A stretch of 64,000 nucleotides of DNA from Cadophora sp. MPI-SDFR-AT-0126 (GCA_020747065.1 JAGMVK010000007.1:2480001-2544000); one strand, 5' to 3'. Positions 1 through 13,035 are shown, counted from the first letter of the stretch. Translations and numbers: made by a program. Notes: generated from the sequence alone by a model not told the origin.

Positions 1-3000
1 GTAGCTCGAGTATCCCATGGGTCCACTTGAAGGGCGAATATTCTCAACATAAGGCCTAGTAGCTTGTGGGATCGGAGCATGCGCAACATGTGGAATTGAA
101 TGAGTTTCAACACCAATAACTTCCTTCCATCTACCAGGCCCGTCAGGAACCAGAACGGTGGTAAAAATCGGAGTGTAGCCTAGAGTTGGAACTTGATGCA
201 AGAGCTGTCCTTGTGGATGGTGCAGAGGCTGTTGAATCGGGTGAAACGAGGAAGGGTGGCTTCTTGGGAGCGGAGGTCCCGTGAGTCGAGGAGTGGCGGG
301 TTCAGCAGCCCACTTCGAAGCCGAGAGCCCTGGGGCACCCTTCAGTACCTTGTTTAATTTGTCGTCTAAAGCGTCGCTTGGCTTGGCGTGTTCAGCAGCA
401 GCTGGAAGGCGACAATCAGAATCGACGGAAAGGACACTCAAGGTAGGGTTATTGACTTGTACACCTTGACTTTGTGCTTCCATAGTTGTAAAATGGGAAG
501 CAACACCACCGTTGCTCGAACCAAGCTTCAGCTCGGGCTCAGACTTCACTAGAGTGATTGGTGGAGAGCTGGTCTTTGCTTTGTTAACATCGGTAGTCGT
601 CTTCAACTGGGACTCTGCACTATCCACTGGGTCAGCAGCAGAGGATGGTCTCGTGAAGCTGCTAGCAGGAGAAAGTCTGGGTGAAAGTACGAGAGGCTGT
701 TTCAACGCCACAGTTATCTTGCGTTGCATAGCTTGGCTAGCTGGTGTACGTGCAACTTGAGTCGAGTTCTGAGGAGACAATTGACCACGAGGCATCAGGC
801 TTGACTCCGGAGTTGACTGCATACTGATACCAGTCTGAGCAGCAATCAAGGACGCTTCAGGGACCACAGTTAGTGCTGCAGATGAAGGGCCACGAAGAGA
901 TGGAACATGACGCGAGCTTGGAGTTGGAGTCAATTGCTCGCTGAGTTCGGGCCGTGGAGCAACCGCTGACTTCTCAGAGATTGGAGTAATTGCTTCACCT
1001 ACTGGAATAGCAATGTTAGTGTTGAGGTTCAATCCTGAGAAATCCTTAGCAAGCCTATCGTTGATATCAGATTTTGATGGCCGATGGCGCAGGTTACCTT
1101 TCGGGACCTGTGGCTTTGGCTGGACAATACTCTTCGAAGAACCTACGCTGCCAAGAATAGCAGCCCAAAGAGCGTCATCTGTGCGTTGAGCATGCTGTGG
1201 GCTTAGCAGAGACGTTGGTACGGTAGAAGAGACTCTAGCTGTGGAGATAGAAGCCTTCGGAGCGGACTTGGCTTCTTGGAGAGCCTCTACCGCAGCGCGT
1301 AATATCTCTGGCGAAGCGGCAGGGGTGTCTTGGTCTTGAGCTGACGCTCTGGACTCCTCAGCAGCCGCAAATTCTTGCCATGGGTTTGAGTGTGAGATAG
1401 CCGGCACAGTTGTAGGTTCCTCACGGGACGCAACAGTCGAGGGCTTCGAAGCTGGAAGGGTTGCCTTAGGAGTTTCTGTTACTTCGAATGGAACAATCGA
1501 AGATGAAGCGGTTTGAGTATACAGTGCAGGGCCAGGTGACCTCGACTCCATAGCACCAAAAGCTTGCCATTGCTTGACAGTAGTAACGTGAGGGTTGGCA
1601 GTCCTAGTAGGACGTCTCTCTCGTGAAGGCTGCTCGCTAATCTCCACAGTTACTGCATGGCCCCGAAGACTGAGCAATGAGTTAGGAGAATACTTAATGC
1701 GAGCATCTTGCTTTTCCTCCAGCTGCTGTGTATCTCTGATTCCTACCGGACTGCCAGTAGGTTGAGACTTGAACTGGAACTCGGTGTTGCCCTTGTGATC
1801 AGGAGCCGGGGTTATGGAAACTCTGGTCATGTTCTCATCCAATTTTCTAGCGCCACTTCCATTGATTTCAGTATTGGAAGTATCAGGCACGAGGGCAAGA
1901 TCTCTTCTCGAAACGGCAAGTTCCATAACCTTGGGACTCTTGTTTCGGATAAATGCGGCGCAATATTCCTCTGGAAGCATAGTAAAGGTCTCGGAAGTCG
2001 AAAGATACTGGGCAACGGCTCTCTGTAAAACGGATGAACATGACTGATCCAACAGCAATTCGCTCAAAGAGAGTTGGCTAACGGGGTTGCCTCCCTTCGC
2101 TACCACAGCTTGGCTCATTAATTCGAAGAATTCATCGTCGCCACCGAGCTTATTGAATATGGTTAAAAGAAGATCAGAATCATCAGCCTCCAAGAGCTCA
2201 AAGATATCCGAGTTCATGGTTGATGGTGGGACATGCGTCTGTTCATCATCACCAAATGAAATCAGTATCTCGGTAATTTCGGGTCCATTATCTTCGGCAA
2301 AGGCACCTGTAGCAGGAATAATTCTGACTTCGTTTCCAGATTGATTCTGGGCTTGAGTGGCGTTGAACGCCTCATGGATATGTTCATTGACATCCTCCAT
2401 CATCTGATCGTGGTTCAATGGCGGATGAAGAGCATTCGGAACGCTGTATGACGAGGTTTCAAGGCTAATAGACTTGTTCAGATGAGCAGATTCCATATCT
2501 GAGGCCGCACGAGGGACGTGGCCAGCGGCTTGACGCTCGAGATTGACAAAGTTTGCAAAGCTAGCTGCGTAGATCGGCAATCGAAAAATGATTCTCCAAG
2601 TGATAGGCTTCTCTGCGGTGTGTTGAGCAGCACGATAAGTGACTATACTACCGATCACCTCAAAGAAAGCATCATGAGATACAGCCTCATCAACCAAGAT
2701 ATTCCCAGTGAGAGAATCGGTGAGAATGATATGGAAGAGCTCGTCCGTGTCATTCTTTTGTGCCATGACAGCTAGACCATCTCTCTGGCTGGAAGCACCA
2801 TTCTTCACGATCTTGACAGGGACTTGCCGAGAACTCGTTCGTTCGTCGAGATTCGAGGTGCGCGGGGGAACTCGCGATAGCTGCTGTGAAGTAAGACCAT
2901 CTTGAGACTTGAGGATCTGCTGTGAAACGGAAGCAGGATTATCTTGGGTTGCCGAAGGTAATTGCAGATCAGGGATATCCTGTGACTGAACAACTTGTTG

Positions 3001-4084
3001 CGGAGAAGGACCCCACTTCGAGCCCAGCAGCCCTTGGTTGCCAAGAGAGTTTACTGATGGACTATCCTTAACTTGTGTACTAAGACCATTCGTACATGTC
3101 AAAGATGTGGACTGGCTGGACGAATCTCTATGAAGTGTAGGTTGCTGTGACTGTGAAGCTTCGCTGACGACTGACATAGCTGAAGACTGTGAATTAGCCG
3201 AATTTGCAATGCCAGCCCACTTGAGAAATCCATCACCATTGTCGAGCACGACCCGTGGTTGAACAGACTGTGGAGCAAAGGAGTGTGGATCATCGGAATT
3301 TGAATGTCGAGCATGGCCTTTACCTTTTGATCGATGATTGTTTGGGGGCGGAACACCAGGGCCATGACCTGAACGGCGATGTGCGGGAGGGTTGACGGAT
3401 GTGGACTCGGTAATACCACGAAGGCGAGCCTCCACTCTTTCAACGTGCGTACTACTCTGCAAATTTTCTCTAGCATTTTTGTAGAATGACTTTGGGGTGA
3501 AGTGCGATTCGAAGTGTCTGCGAGAAATGATTAGTGACGGAAGAGAAGAGTAGCATTGTCCAAAATACCTGTTATCTCGCCGACCATGTCCCGTGCAGCC
3601 ATTAGCGCCATGATCATGACCGCCGCGGCCTCCTCTTCCACCACCGCGATGTCCGTGGGACGAATGACCGCCTCTAGGAGCGCTATTGCCTCGGGATCCA
3701 GACGATGAAGCACCTCTTCTCAAGCGATACAACTGTCCATCGGCGATGTTATCAAGATCTGCCTTAGTAGGGTCGACGCCTTCTTCAAGATGGAGATCTT
3801 CACTCTGTCAGTAGATGTAGAGTAAAGTGCGTCATACTTGACTGCTAATTCGAAGGCAGAGACTTACTATGCCAAGCAGCAATCGCTGTATTTGTGATCT
3901 TCTTGGGCTTCTTGAGAGGTTGCAAGAGTTCGACTGGGGGACCTTTATCGGCAAGATGCAACGTATCTAGCCGGTTGATACCAAGTTCTTCCATGATAGC
4001 AGCATGGATTTGAGCTAACTCTTCTGCAGAGTACTCTTTCTCAGGTGGCACAGTGCCCCGAGACAAAGTAGGATTTCCGTCCAT
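1..4084 (-). CDS. Large low-complexity RGG/Ser/Gln-rich protein, 3' end missing (possible eIF4E-binding 4E-T-like protein)
   Basis: Exons on the minus strand are 4084-3868, 3797-3569 and 3517-1. Phases agree (217, 229, then an open frame with no stop down to base 1), so the C-terminus lies outside the window; about 1,320 residues are visible. The N-terminus is acidic and helical (residues 15-35) with a Y18-x4-L23 pattern resembling the eIF4E-binding motif of 4E-T/Eap1 proteins, although the following residue is Ala rather than a large hydrophobic one. Exon 2 carries a short RGG box rich in Gly, His and Arg. The rest is Ser/Thr/Gln/Pro-rich and probably disordered, with scattered acidic hydrophobic patches. 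This composition fits an mRNA-binding or translation-repressor/P-body protein, but that is inference. The intron 1 acceptor (GAAG|AT) was chosen because it alone keeps the frame. The gene call is secure; the function is not. Confidence 0.75.
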
Positions 4085-6452
4085 GATTGATGGTAGAAGC
4101 AGCTATCGCTGCGTCGGTGAACCTTCCGTGTCAGTATCGCACGATTTGTTCGAATCTGTACTCGGGCAAGTTAGCTTGAGCGCGCCCCTACAATACTCGA
4201 GAGTCTCAAAGGGAGATCGAGTAGTGATGAGTGCTGAGGAGCCACGAAGAAGAATTGGTCTTGGAGAGTGCGATTGAGGACGGAAGGTGCTTGTCGATAT
4301 CGACGCCTTCGAGGTGAATCGGGGAAGAGAAAGGGCAATGAGAGGTAGAAACCGATGATCACAGTGAGTTGGAACTCTTGAAGCCTAAATTGACTTTGTA
4401 CAGTCGTAGAGAAAGAAGTAGTGTGGGCTACCGGCTCCACCCAAATGCAGAGATAAATTTACCCTCCGCCAGCGTGCGGAGAAGAAGAGGCAGACGCGTC
4501 AAGCAGCATGGAGTAGTAAGAGACGAGAGATAGGTGGGCAGAGGAAGCACCACGTACCGTATTGATGTGTTGTTTCCACAGGAGCCTGACAGAGGCGCCC
4601 GAAGCCACTCTTCGTAGCTGAGTAAATAGGAGGGAAGAAGATTTTTCGATGATCAATAAAGAGAGGTGTGATGTGGTTTGCAGGATTTGCAAGGGGAGAG
4701 AGTGAAGTGGTCGATTGATCAGGGCGGAGGAGAGAATCCTTCGTGTTGGTGTTGTTGAAGAAAGGTGCACGATCGTGTTGCATAGAATTTATGTGACGAG
4801 GGAAGGAGCGATCGCGTGTTGGCAGTACCCGAAATCGCGGTCCCTGCTCGAAATAGTGCCAGAACAGGAACCAAGCTATGCCTTTCCGAAGTCAACACCA
4901 ATGTTACAGCTCTTTTGACCAAGAAACTCCATGGAATCACACCATACAGACCAAGACGTTCTTCTTAATATCAACGAGGTAAGTCAAGCATCTGCTCTTA
5001 AATCTCGAAAGCTGGAGCGCAGGTATATGCTAGGTGGTGTTCCTCCAGCCCTTTGGAGCCAGTGCACCTGTAAGGCCAGGATTTGCATGGCAGCTGGCTC
5101 ACCTCGCGATACAACACATCTATTGAAGTATATCGAGAGGAATGTTCCAACTGTGAAAGTATATATCTGCAAATCAGGAGCTCTGACGTGCAGGCATAAC
5201 AATCAGCCTCAGCCTCACAGTTCGAGTGCTTCTGCAGAACCAACCTCGAGGAGATTTTCATCACCACCTGCGCAATTTTTGCTGTGTTCGGAAATTGATC
5301 GATACCAAATTCCCGACTTGCAACCTTCGTCCAGTAGATTCTGGGTACGGGACACATGTTTTAAATGCCGGCAAAGCTTCATCAATACCAAGGAGGTTCA
5401 AACAACAGAAAAGCGAGCTTTGTTCTGGCACACATTGTTTGGATTGCCACCTTGGAGCCCAACAAAGAACGAGGAGGCTGACATGATACTATCTCAGGAT
5501 TTCCCAACTTCAACGACCCACATGCCCCTAACAATCACCCGAAGAATCAAAGACAAATACAGAGGGCTGGAGATGGGAAGACAATATACAGGCTACAGAC
5601 TTGTCCTACAGTCCCCTTGGCATTGAAGATAGCATGATGGAAGGAGTTTGGAGAGGTACACTTTACAAGACCCGTTCCTGCCCCTCAAGGATCAGAATAA
5701 TTTGGATTCCATGCGTCAGGCTGGCACTGGCCATCCAAAGATGCGTCCTTATTCGAGTCATGGCCCGAGAGGTCGGCCTTGGTTCTACTTGGTTCATAGA
5801 AGGACAAGAGCTTTGTGACGTGCACAGGGAGTGTTGGGAGACGCGGAACAGCAAATATTAAAGCAGATACAGTGCGTAAAGCGTGGATAAATCCGCAGCT
5901 AAGTGCCTAGGGGCATTTTGAGGGCGTCCACATTCAATCTGATCGGACGGCAATGGCCAAGCGATCTCGATCCCTGTCCAGAAGAAACCAATTACCTGCT
6001 GTATAGCGAGGACGTGAAAGTATCTCCAAGGACTGTAGATTGGTCAATTTCGTGGACAGATCAAAGAGCAGCAATGGCAGAGAAAGGATTAGTGTTCATC
6101 TCAGATGGCTCCAGTAGTAGCACACAAATGCTGGAGCGACTTCTACTTCTTCAATGTTATTTATTGTGCCATCTTTGATATGTTGCATCATATTTCTTGC
6201 TGGAAATGAGAGAAGACTGTTGTCTCTGGTACTCTAAGTGATGTTTCGTGGTGGTGATAATTGTGTCTCGAGAAGAGATGAGGTCTGTTTAAACATCCCC
6301 CTCCATCTGGGGAAATTGTGGAGTTGCCCGGGCCAATCAACTCACATCAGTTGAAAATCACGGTTTCTCCCAATGCCGACATCGCCTTGCAGCCAGAACT
6401 TTTTTTCTTCCCTCACTCCCAAGCTTCACCAACGGTGACAATTGCATTCAAG
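4085..6452. other. Intergenic region between divergent genes
   Basis: This stretch lies upstream of the RGG-rich gene (minus) and the aconitase gene (plus). The longest open frame is 231 codons at 4931-5626 (plus). It has no recognisable domain, signal or fungal codon pattern and shares its bases with similar-sized frames on the other strand, so I do not call it. Bases near 4085-4800 are probably leader sequence of the minus-strand gene. No RNA gene or repeat was seen. Confidence 0.5.
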
Positions 6453-9033
6453 ATGAGGGCCGGGCTTCTGAGTAGTAGCAGGTCTGCTATTAGGGTATTT
6501 ATTGTCCTCTAATTGTCTCTCAACACATCAATTGACCACTTAAATAGAGCTCGACAACAAATCTCCTGCGCCAGCGTTGCGCGCGCAGTCTTGCAACAGT
6601 CAACACCAACAACACCACCTACACACCCGATATCGAGTCTCGAACACCGCCCTACCCACTCCTCCTCAACAGACTGAAGACTGTCCGCAAAACTCTCAAT
6701 CCAGAGCGTAAACTCACTTTGGCCGAAAAGATCCTCTACTCCCACTTAGCCAACCCCGCCGAATCCCTCCTCTCCAATACAGACAATGGCCTCAATATCC
6801 GTGGCAATGCGAACCTCAAGCTCAAGCCCGACAGGGTGGCCATGCAGGATGCATCTGCGCAAATGGCACTACTGCAATTCATGACCTGTAATCTCCCTTC
6901 GACTGCTGTCCCAGCAAGCATACATTGCGACCACATGATTGTTGGGCAACGAGGTGCAGACGTGGATCTACCAGAGTCAATCAAGGGAAACAAGGAGGTC
7001 TTCGATTTTCTGGAATCCGCGGCAAAGAAATACGGAATTGAGTTCTGGCCTCCAGGAGCAGGAATCATTCATCAGACGGTTCTAGAGAATTACTCTGCGC
7101 CAGGACTCATGATGCTTGGGACGGACAGTCACACACCCAATGCAGGCGGACTGGGAGCTATTGCTATCGGAGTCGGCGGTGCAGACGCAGTTGACGCTCT
7201 AGTTGACGCGCCATGGGAATTGAAAGCCCCTAAAATTCTTGGTGTAAGACTCGAAGGACAATTAAATGGCTGGGCCTCGCCCAAGGATGTCATACTAGCT
7301 CTTGCGGGCAAACTGACCGTTCGCGGAGGAACAGGCTATATTATCGAATATCATGGCCCTGGAGTTGACTCCTTGAGCTGTACTGGGATGGCCACCATAT
7401 GCAATATGGGAGCCGAAGTTGGAGCTACGACGTCTGTCTTCCCTTTCTCCACAAGACATATCCCATATCTTGAGTCGACACATAGAGCTTCTATCGCTGC
7501 TCAAGCGCAAGCTATCGCTGATTCACCAGCCCATCTCAATCTCCTCCGTGCAGATGAGGGGTGCCATTACGATGAGTTAATCACAATCGACCTGTCTACA
7601 CTGGAGCCGCATGTCAACGGACCCAATACTCCCGATCTGTCAACACCTCTTTCTGTCTTTGCAACGGCAGTCAAGACCAATAACTGGCCTGAAACTGTCT
7701 CGGCTGGCCTCATTGGAAGTTGTACGAACAGCTCGTACCAGGATATGACCAGAGCGGAGGATCTTGTGAAGCAAGCTACAGCAGCTGGGTTAAAGCCAGC
7801 TACCGATTTCTTCATTACTCCTGGAAGTGAGCAAATTAGAGCTACGCTTGATAGAGATAGCACGATCGCTACTTTTGAGGAGGCAGGTGGTATCGTACTT
7901 GCAAATGCTTGTGGTATGTAACCATATCCTTTCTGATTTCAATGTCCCAAAGTCGCTAAGGACTTTGGAAACGAGTTTCATCATTACTATCCATGTATTA
8001 TACTAATTCATAGGCAGGTCCTTGCATTGGGCAGTGGCAAAGGACAGACGGCGTTGAGAAGGGCACCAACAATGCCATCTTCACATCCTACAACCGAAAC
8101 TTCCGTGGCCGAAATGACGGCAATCCAGAAACCATGAATTTCCTCGCCTCCCCCGAAATCGTAACTGCCATGTCGTACGCAGGCTCAACCTCCTTCAACC
8201 CGGTGACGGACAGCATCGTAACCCCCTCTGGCGAATCCTTCCGCTTCTCACCACCCACCGGCTCCGAACTCCCAACTGGCGGTTTTGAAGTCGGCAACCC
8301 AGCCTTCCTCCCCACATCCGGATCCCCCTCCCCCGAAACCAAAGTCGTCGTCTCACCCACCTCAGACCGTCTCGCCCTCCTCGAACCCTTCGCCCCCTTC
8401 CCCTCTTCCGACCTCAAAAACCTCAAAGTCCTCTACAAAGTAACCGGCAAATGCACCACCGACACCATCTCCGCCGCCGGACCCTGGCTAAAATACAAAG
8501 GCCACCTCCCCAACATCAGCGCCAACACCCTCATCGGCGCCATCAACGCGCGCACAGGAGAAGTCAACGTCGCCTACGACTTCGACGGCAGCACCTCCGG
8601 CATCCCCGAGCTCGCGCAGAAGTGGAAAGACCAGAACATCGAATGGCTCGTCGTGGCAGAGGACAACTACGGCGAAGGGTCAGCACGCGAACACGCCGCG
8701 CTGCAACCTCGCTACCTCGGCGGGCGCGTCATCCTCGCCAAATCATTCGCGAGAATCCACGAGACGAACCTGAAGAAACAGGGTGTCGTGCCTTTGACCT
8801 TTGCGAACGGCGAGGATTACGCGAAAATCGACGCATGTGATGAGGTCGATACAGTGGGCTTGTACGATGTATTGAAGAATGGAGGGAAGGGCGAGGTGAG
8901 GATTAAGGTTCGGAAGGCGGGTAGTGGGGAGGAGGTTATTATCAAGACGAAGCATACACTCAGTGAGGATCAATGCGGGTTCATCTTGGCGGGTAGTGCG
9001 TTGAATTTGCTTGCTAAGATGCATAAGTCGTAG
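6453..9033 (+). CDS. Mitochondrial aconitase-family paralogue (Aco2-like)
   Basis: Exons are 6453-6494, 6548-7913 and 8018-9033, giving 807 residues. Aconitases interconvert citrate and isocitrate, and the second fungal mitochondrial paralogue has also been linked to homocitrate dehydration in lysine synthesis. The N-terminus (about 35 residues, rich in Arg, Ser and Leu, almost without acids) is a mitochondrial presequence split by a 53-base intron. The substrate and cluster motifs are present: IHCDHM, GTDSHTPNAGG, the first cluster Cys in GSCTNSS, and the other two in ANACGPCIGQW, whose codons straddle intron 2. NRNFRGR and FARIHETNLKKQG are also intact. Two positions differ from canonical aconitase: GSAREHAA replaces GSSREHAA (Ala for the second active-site Ser) and CTTDTIS replaces CTTDHIS. 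It is full length, so probably an active but specialised paralogue. Substrate preference cannot be read from sequence. Confidence 0.93.
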
Positions 9034-9523
9034 GATTGGGAGATGATTTGAGGGATGAAAAGGAGTTGCTGGAACGGAGTAGAATGAATATGTACTGTAC
9101 TGTACGTGTGATATAGAGCAAATACCAAAGAAAAGAACGAAAGATTGGAAGAAGATATAGAACCACCCGCATTGCTGCCACCGTGGTCTCTGTCCATATA
9201 TTAGCTTGCGTACTGGTCACGACGTGGAGTGGATGAGATGGAAGTCCTGGTCCTGGAGAAGGTCCTACAAGGGAATGGTGCTAATCAAGAAATGGGAAGA
9301 GAGGACGGGAGCCAAAGGCGGCCGCGGGAGTGTAAAGTATTCACTGAAGTAATCATATTTGGATACAACCAAATTTAACAGCGGGAAATCGCAGAATCCA
9401 CATCTCGGTGGCGTCAAATTCTTACAGACGCTACACACATATACATAACGCCATTCCTTCCTCCATCCATCCATGCCACGAACGCCGCCATGACCAGACC
9501 AAACGCCCTTCTCCAATATCCAA
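9034..9523. other. Convergent 3' intergenic region
   Basis: Shared downstream region of the aconitase-like gene (plus) and LST8 (minus). A short TGTACTGTACTGTACGTG run lies at about 9091-9110. No gene or RNA seen. Confidence 0.6.
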
Positions 9524-10752
9524 CTATCTAGCTTCCGAGTAATCATTCAGCGCCACACATACCAACCCTCGATGATGCCCATTATACTGCCTGATAATCT
9601 GCTCACTATGAAGCTCCCAAAGCCTCGCATAATGATCCGAACACGCCGTGACCAGATACGCCGAATCAGCACTAAACGCACAATCCCACACCCATCTCTG
9701 ATGCCCCGTCAAAGTACTCTCCAGCTTGAACGGCTTGGGATTCTTGGGATCTGGGGATGCTTGTCCGGCCATGGGGAGCATCGATTCGAGGTCTTTGACT
9801 TCCCAGATCTTGGCGGTGTGGTCGGCGCTGCAGGTTGCGAGGTGCTTGACGTCGGGTGAGAGGAGCACACGTGTGATGTAGTTGCTGTGAGCTTGGAAGT
9901 GGGTAATTGGAACGAGGGTGGTTTTTTCGCGGTATTGGAGGAGGTGCCAGACGTAGACGTTGCCCTGAATATATCAGTCCAGCCCAACAACTATACCAGC
10001 ACATTCCAGGAAATAAGAAGTACTCACCGAGTTCGTACCAGCGCATAGAGTCGACCCATCGCTAGCAACAGTGACACTAGCAACCGGTACATCCTCCTCC
10101 GGAATCAACTGATGCGAGCAATTATTCTCCGCCAAATCCCAAATCCGCACACTTCCTCCCCGATCACAACTTATAATCTCGCCCTGGTTAGGATGGATCA
10201 CCACATCATTGACTGGACAACCATGCGAATAGCTGCGCTGCACGGAGCCACTTCTCGTCTCCCAGATCTTGACTGTGCCGTCCTCAGAACTCGTCACCAT
10301 CCATTTGCCCTCGCAATGGAACGCAACACCCGTTACGTTGCCCGTGTGGCCTTCGAATGCGAGGAGGGGGTTTGGATTCGTGGACTTGATGTCGTAGAGT
10401 TTGACGGTGTGGTGGCCGGCGGCGGCGAGGAAGCGCTTGTCGGGTGAGATGCAGAGGCGGTTGACTTGCGAGTCTGAGTGTTGGATTGTGCGGGAGCAGA
10501 TGCCTGAGAGGGCTTCCCAGAATCTGGGGAGATTAGCAAGAGCTTGCGCATGGAGATAGGACGTGTATATACCTTATTGTGTGATCATAGCCAGCTGTTA
10601 CGAAGACGCACATGTCGTGGTTAGCACGATCTCGAATGTAAGCCATAAGGGCTTAAAGCTGGCGGGTGGTTTTGAGTGTTGGAGAATGGTGTGAAAAAAA
10701 GTCAAGAGCAGTCCCGACAGACTTACTTACCTGTGCAAAGAATTACCGACAT
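9524..10752 (-). CDS. lst8: WD40 repeat protein LST8/Wat1, TOR complex subunit
   Basis: Exons on the minus strand are 10752-10731 (22 nt), 10594-10573 (22 nt), 10523-10028 and 9964-9524; all phases agree and the product is 326 residues. LST8 (Wat1/Pop3 in fission yeast) is a seven-bladed beta-propeller that binds the TOR kinase domain in TORC1 and TORC2 and supports growth signalling. Hallmarks seen are the start MSVILCTAGYDHTIRFWEA, blades ending in KLYDI, KIWE, RIWDL, YVWHL, KIWEV and RLWEL, and the near-invariant tail with WVWDCAFSADS and the closing VALNDYSEAR. The insert before the last blade (Met-, Pro- and Lys-rich) is typical of filamentous fungi. The first two exons are micro-exons that automated tools could miss. 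The neighbouring plus-strand gene starts about 1.1 kb upstream. Confidence 0.96.
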
Positions 10753-11825
10753 CTTGAGATGTCTCCAATAGGGTTATTGATACAAGGGCAGGAATGAGAG
10801 GGTAAATGCTGCTTGCTCTTCTTTCCATGTGCCTCGAGCTCGCTGACGTCGGGCCGGCAAATCAGAATTGAGTGGTGAGCAGGGGTGCGCTAGTTCAGCC
10901 TCACTGTCGTCTACAAAAGGGAGCTCTCTACCCTTCAACCCCAACTTCGCAAAATTGAGGGAAGATTTAAAGCTCAAAGACTATCCGCGGGCTCATACTT
11001 CTCTTACCTATATACAGTTCTCACAAGACTCCTTATTTATCGCGATGCAATCCAGTTGGTCGATTCCCTCCTTGTGGGCTAAGCCAAAACCACTTACCGA
11101 CCTCTTCACCGCCCACCCGTCCTGGCACCGCGCCTCTTCAACACCTCATGATTATTTTCAAGGTTGCAAGCTCCAAGGTGAATTTGGGAACATTGCGATT
11201 GTGGATACGTAAGTGCATTAATTGACACTCTCAATACAATTAACTGAGTTGAAAAAGCACCAGCTCACTTTTGCATCTGTCCAGCACTCCCTGAACGGTG
11301 ATGTTGTTGGTCGGCAGGCCACACTGCTGTGGCAGATGCTAACCGAGCCCATATCAACACTGCCCATTTTAACGTCGCTGATCGCATCAACACTTCAAGT
11401 CGCTGGAATCAGCAATCACATTCATAGATGGAAGAATCCTATACATTGCTGTGCACTCCAGAGTTTGCAATAAACAACATTTACACGGCGCATGGATTGC
11501 TGTGGTTGAGCAGTCCCTGTCGTCGCTCCGGGATAGTGGGGCGCACACGCGAAGACATCCCGAGTTCACCTTCATCTTTGGACTTCGCTTCTCAAAAGTA
11601 TATTTACCTTCACAGCCTCACAAACGTCATGGCCGAGAAAGGAGAAGGCTGTAACAGGTCAAGCGAGGGAAATTTTTCTCGCGCACAAAAGCCTGCCCTC
11701 AATCCCGTCCTCCTTCTTTTCTTCAACCTCTTCCTATACCCCAACTGCAATCGCAACTCCACCACCATCATACCAACTCGCAATCTTTTACAATACCAAC
11801 ACATACAAACTTCACTTCAATTATC
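10753..11825. other. Divergent intergenic region
   Basis: Region between LST8 (minus) and the coiled-coil gene (plus). The segment from about 11690 to 11825 is pyrimidine- and CAA-rich with few Gs, as expected for a fungal leader. A 114-codon frame at 10868-11212 has no recognisable features and is not called. Confidence 0.5.
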
Positions 11826-13035
11826 ATGGCAGACTTCGAGACTGACAGCGAGATGCTACGACTGGTCGCGGAATGGCTGCGTGGCGAGCAGAACGGTGTG
11901 GACCCCTCAGTCTTGTATGAGCATGCCACAGAGGAATCGGAGGTCCCCCATGAGTACATCAACCCCGAAGTCCTCACTCACTATAATCCTATCCGGGAGT
12001 TGAAGGTAAAGTGTTCATTGTTGCTGTGGGCATGTATCAACGGACTAATCATCGAATGAGTAGGACACCCACGAGAAAACCATCAAGGACTTGGAGTCGA
12101 TGTATCAGCAAGCTCTTTCCGAGAAGCAAGCCGAGGTTGATGCCGCAAAGGCTGAGGTCCATGGAACTCTCAAGAGGATGCACCAAATGTCTGCCCAGAC
12201 GAAGAACTTTGCAGAGAAGATGAAGACTATGCAAATTGAGATGCAACAAATGACCGAGACGATCAAGTCACTCAACGAGCTCAACTATGAGCTCACGAGA
12301 GGTACAGCAGAAGCTTCAAGTGTAGCCTCCCCATCCGAGCCCACTGGTTTCGAAGACTTCTTCAACGATCCCTCCAACTGGACCGAAGTCCCCGACACCG
12401 CCGAATCCCCAACCTCCACCGAGTCCTCCAACTTCGCGGAGTCCCCAAACTCAACCGAATCCGCCAACTTCACCGAGTCTCCTACCACTTCTGAATCCTC
12501 CAACTTTACCGAGTCTCCCACCCCTACCGTCTCCTCCGACTTCACCGATCCCTCCAACTTCAACAACGGCATCAACTCCTTCAACTTCTCCTACGAACCC
12601 TTCGCCCCCGCCCAGCCACCCAACTCACAGAACCCCGCCCAAGAGTACTTCTACGGTACCTCCACCTCCACCTCCACCTCCCCACCCCTCACCCCCACCT
12701 CCCGACCCAACAAGAAGCGCAAGGCTACCAAGGCCGGGCCCTTCATCGGCCAGTTCTACCAATGCCGTCAGCTCTACGACTTCAAGGCCTCCGGCGTCAA
12801 GGGCAAGGAGGCCAAGGACGGCACCACCCTGTTCTGCGGAGTCATCAACAACCAGGTCATGGCTGGTGGCAAGAACGGCGGAGAGGGACGACAGCGTTGT
12901 GTGAGCAAAGTGTGCAGGAAGTACACCGATGTCAAGGATAAGCACTGGGTTGATGACTGGGTCGTGCAGATGTACGGTGTTGGTGGGGCAGCGCCGGTGA
13001 ATTGCCCGAAGCTGGAGACTACCATGGAACTTTGA
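11826..13035 (+). CDS. Hypothetical coiled-coil protein with Ser/Thr/Glu/Asn repeats
   Basis: Exons are 11826-12005 and 12064-13035 (58-base intron, phase 0), giving 383 residues. I do not recognise the family. Residues 1-60 are acidic. About 62-140 form a heptad-like coiled coil (KTIKDLESMYQQ onward). About 173-221 is a degenerate tandem array of roughly 9-10 residues built on TESxNFxESP, rich in acid, Ser and Thr. After that come a Pro/Phe/Asn-rich linker and a basic nuclear-localisation-like patch, RPNKKRKATK (about 274-283). The C-terminal 100 residues are compact, with conserved-looking Cys (YQCRQLY, LFCGVI, RQRCVSKVCRKY, NCPKLE) and Trp (KHWVDDWVVQMYG). The layout suggests a nuclear protein with a small Cys-containing C-terminal domain and a coiled-coil dimerisation region. 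This is inference from composition only. Confidence 0.82.

Noticed and set aside
4931..5626. 231-codon plus-strand frame with several Cys
   Set aside because: No domain, signal or clear codon pattern, and overlapping frames of similar quality on the other strand; probably chance in the intergenic DNA.
8134..8426. Antisense frames over the aconitase-like exon 3
   Set aside because: Mirror reading of a strongly biased coding exon; the plus strand has clear family motifs.
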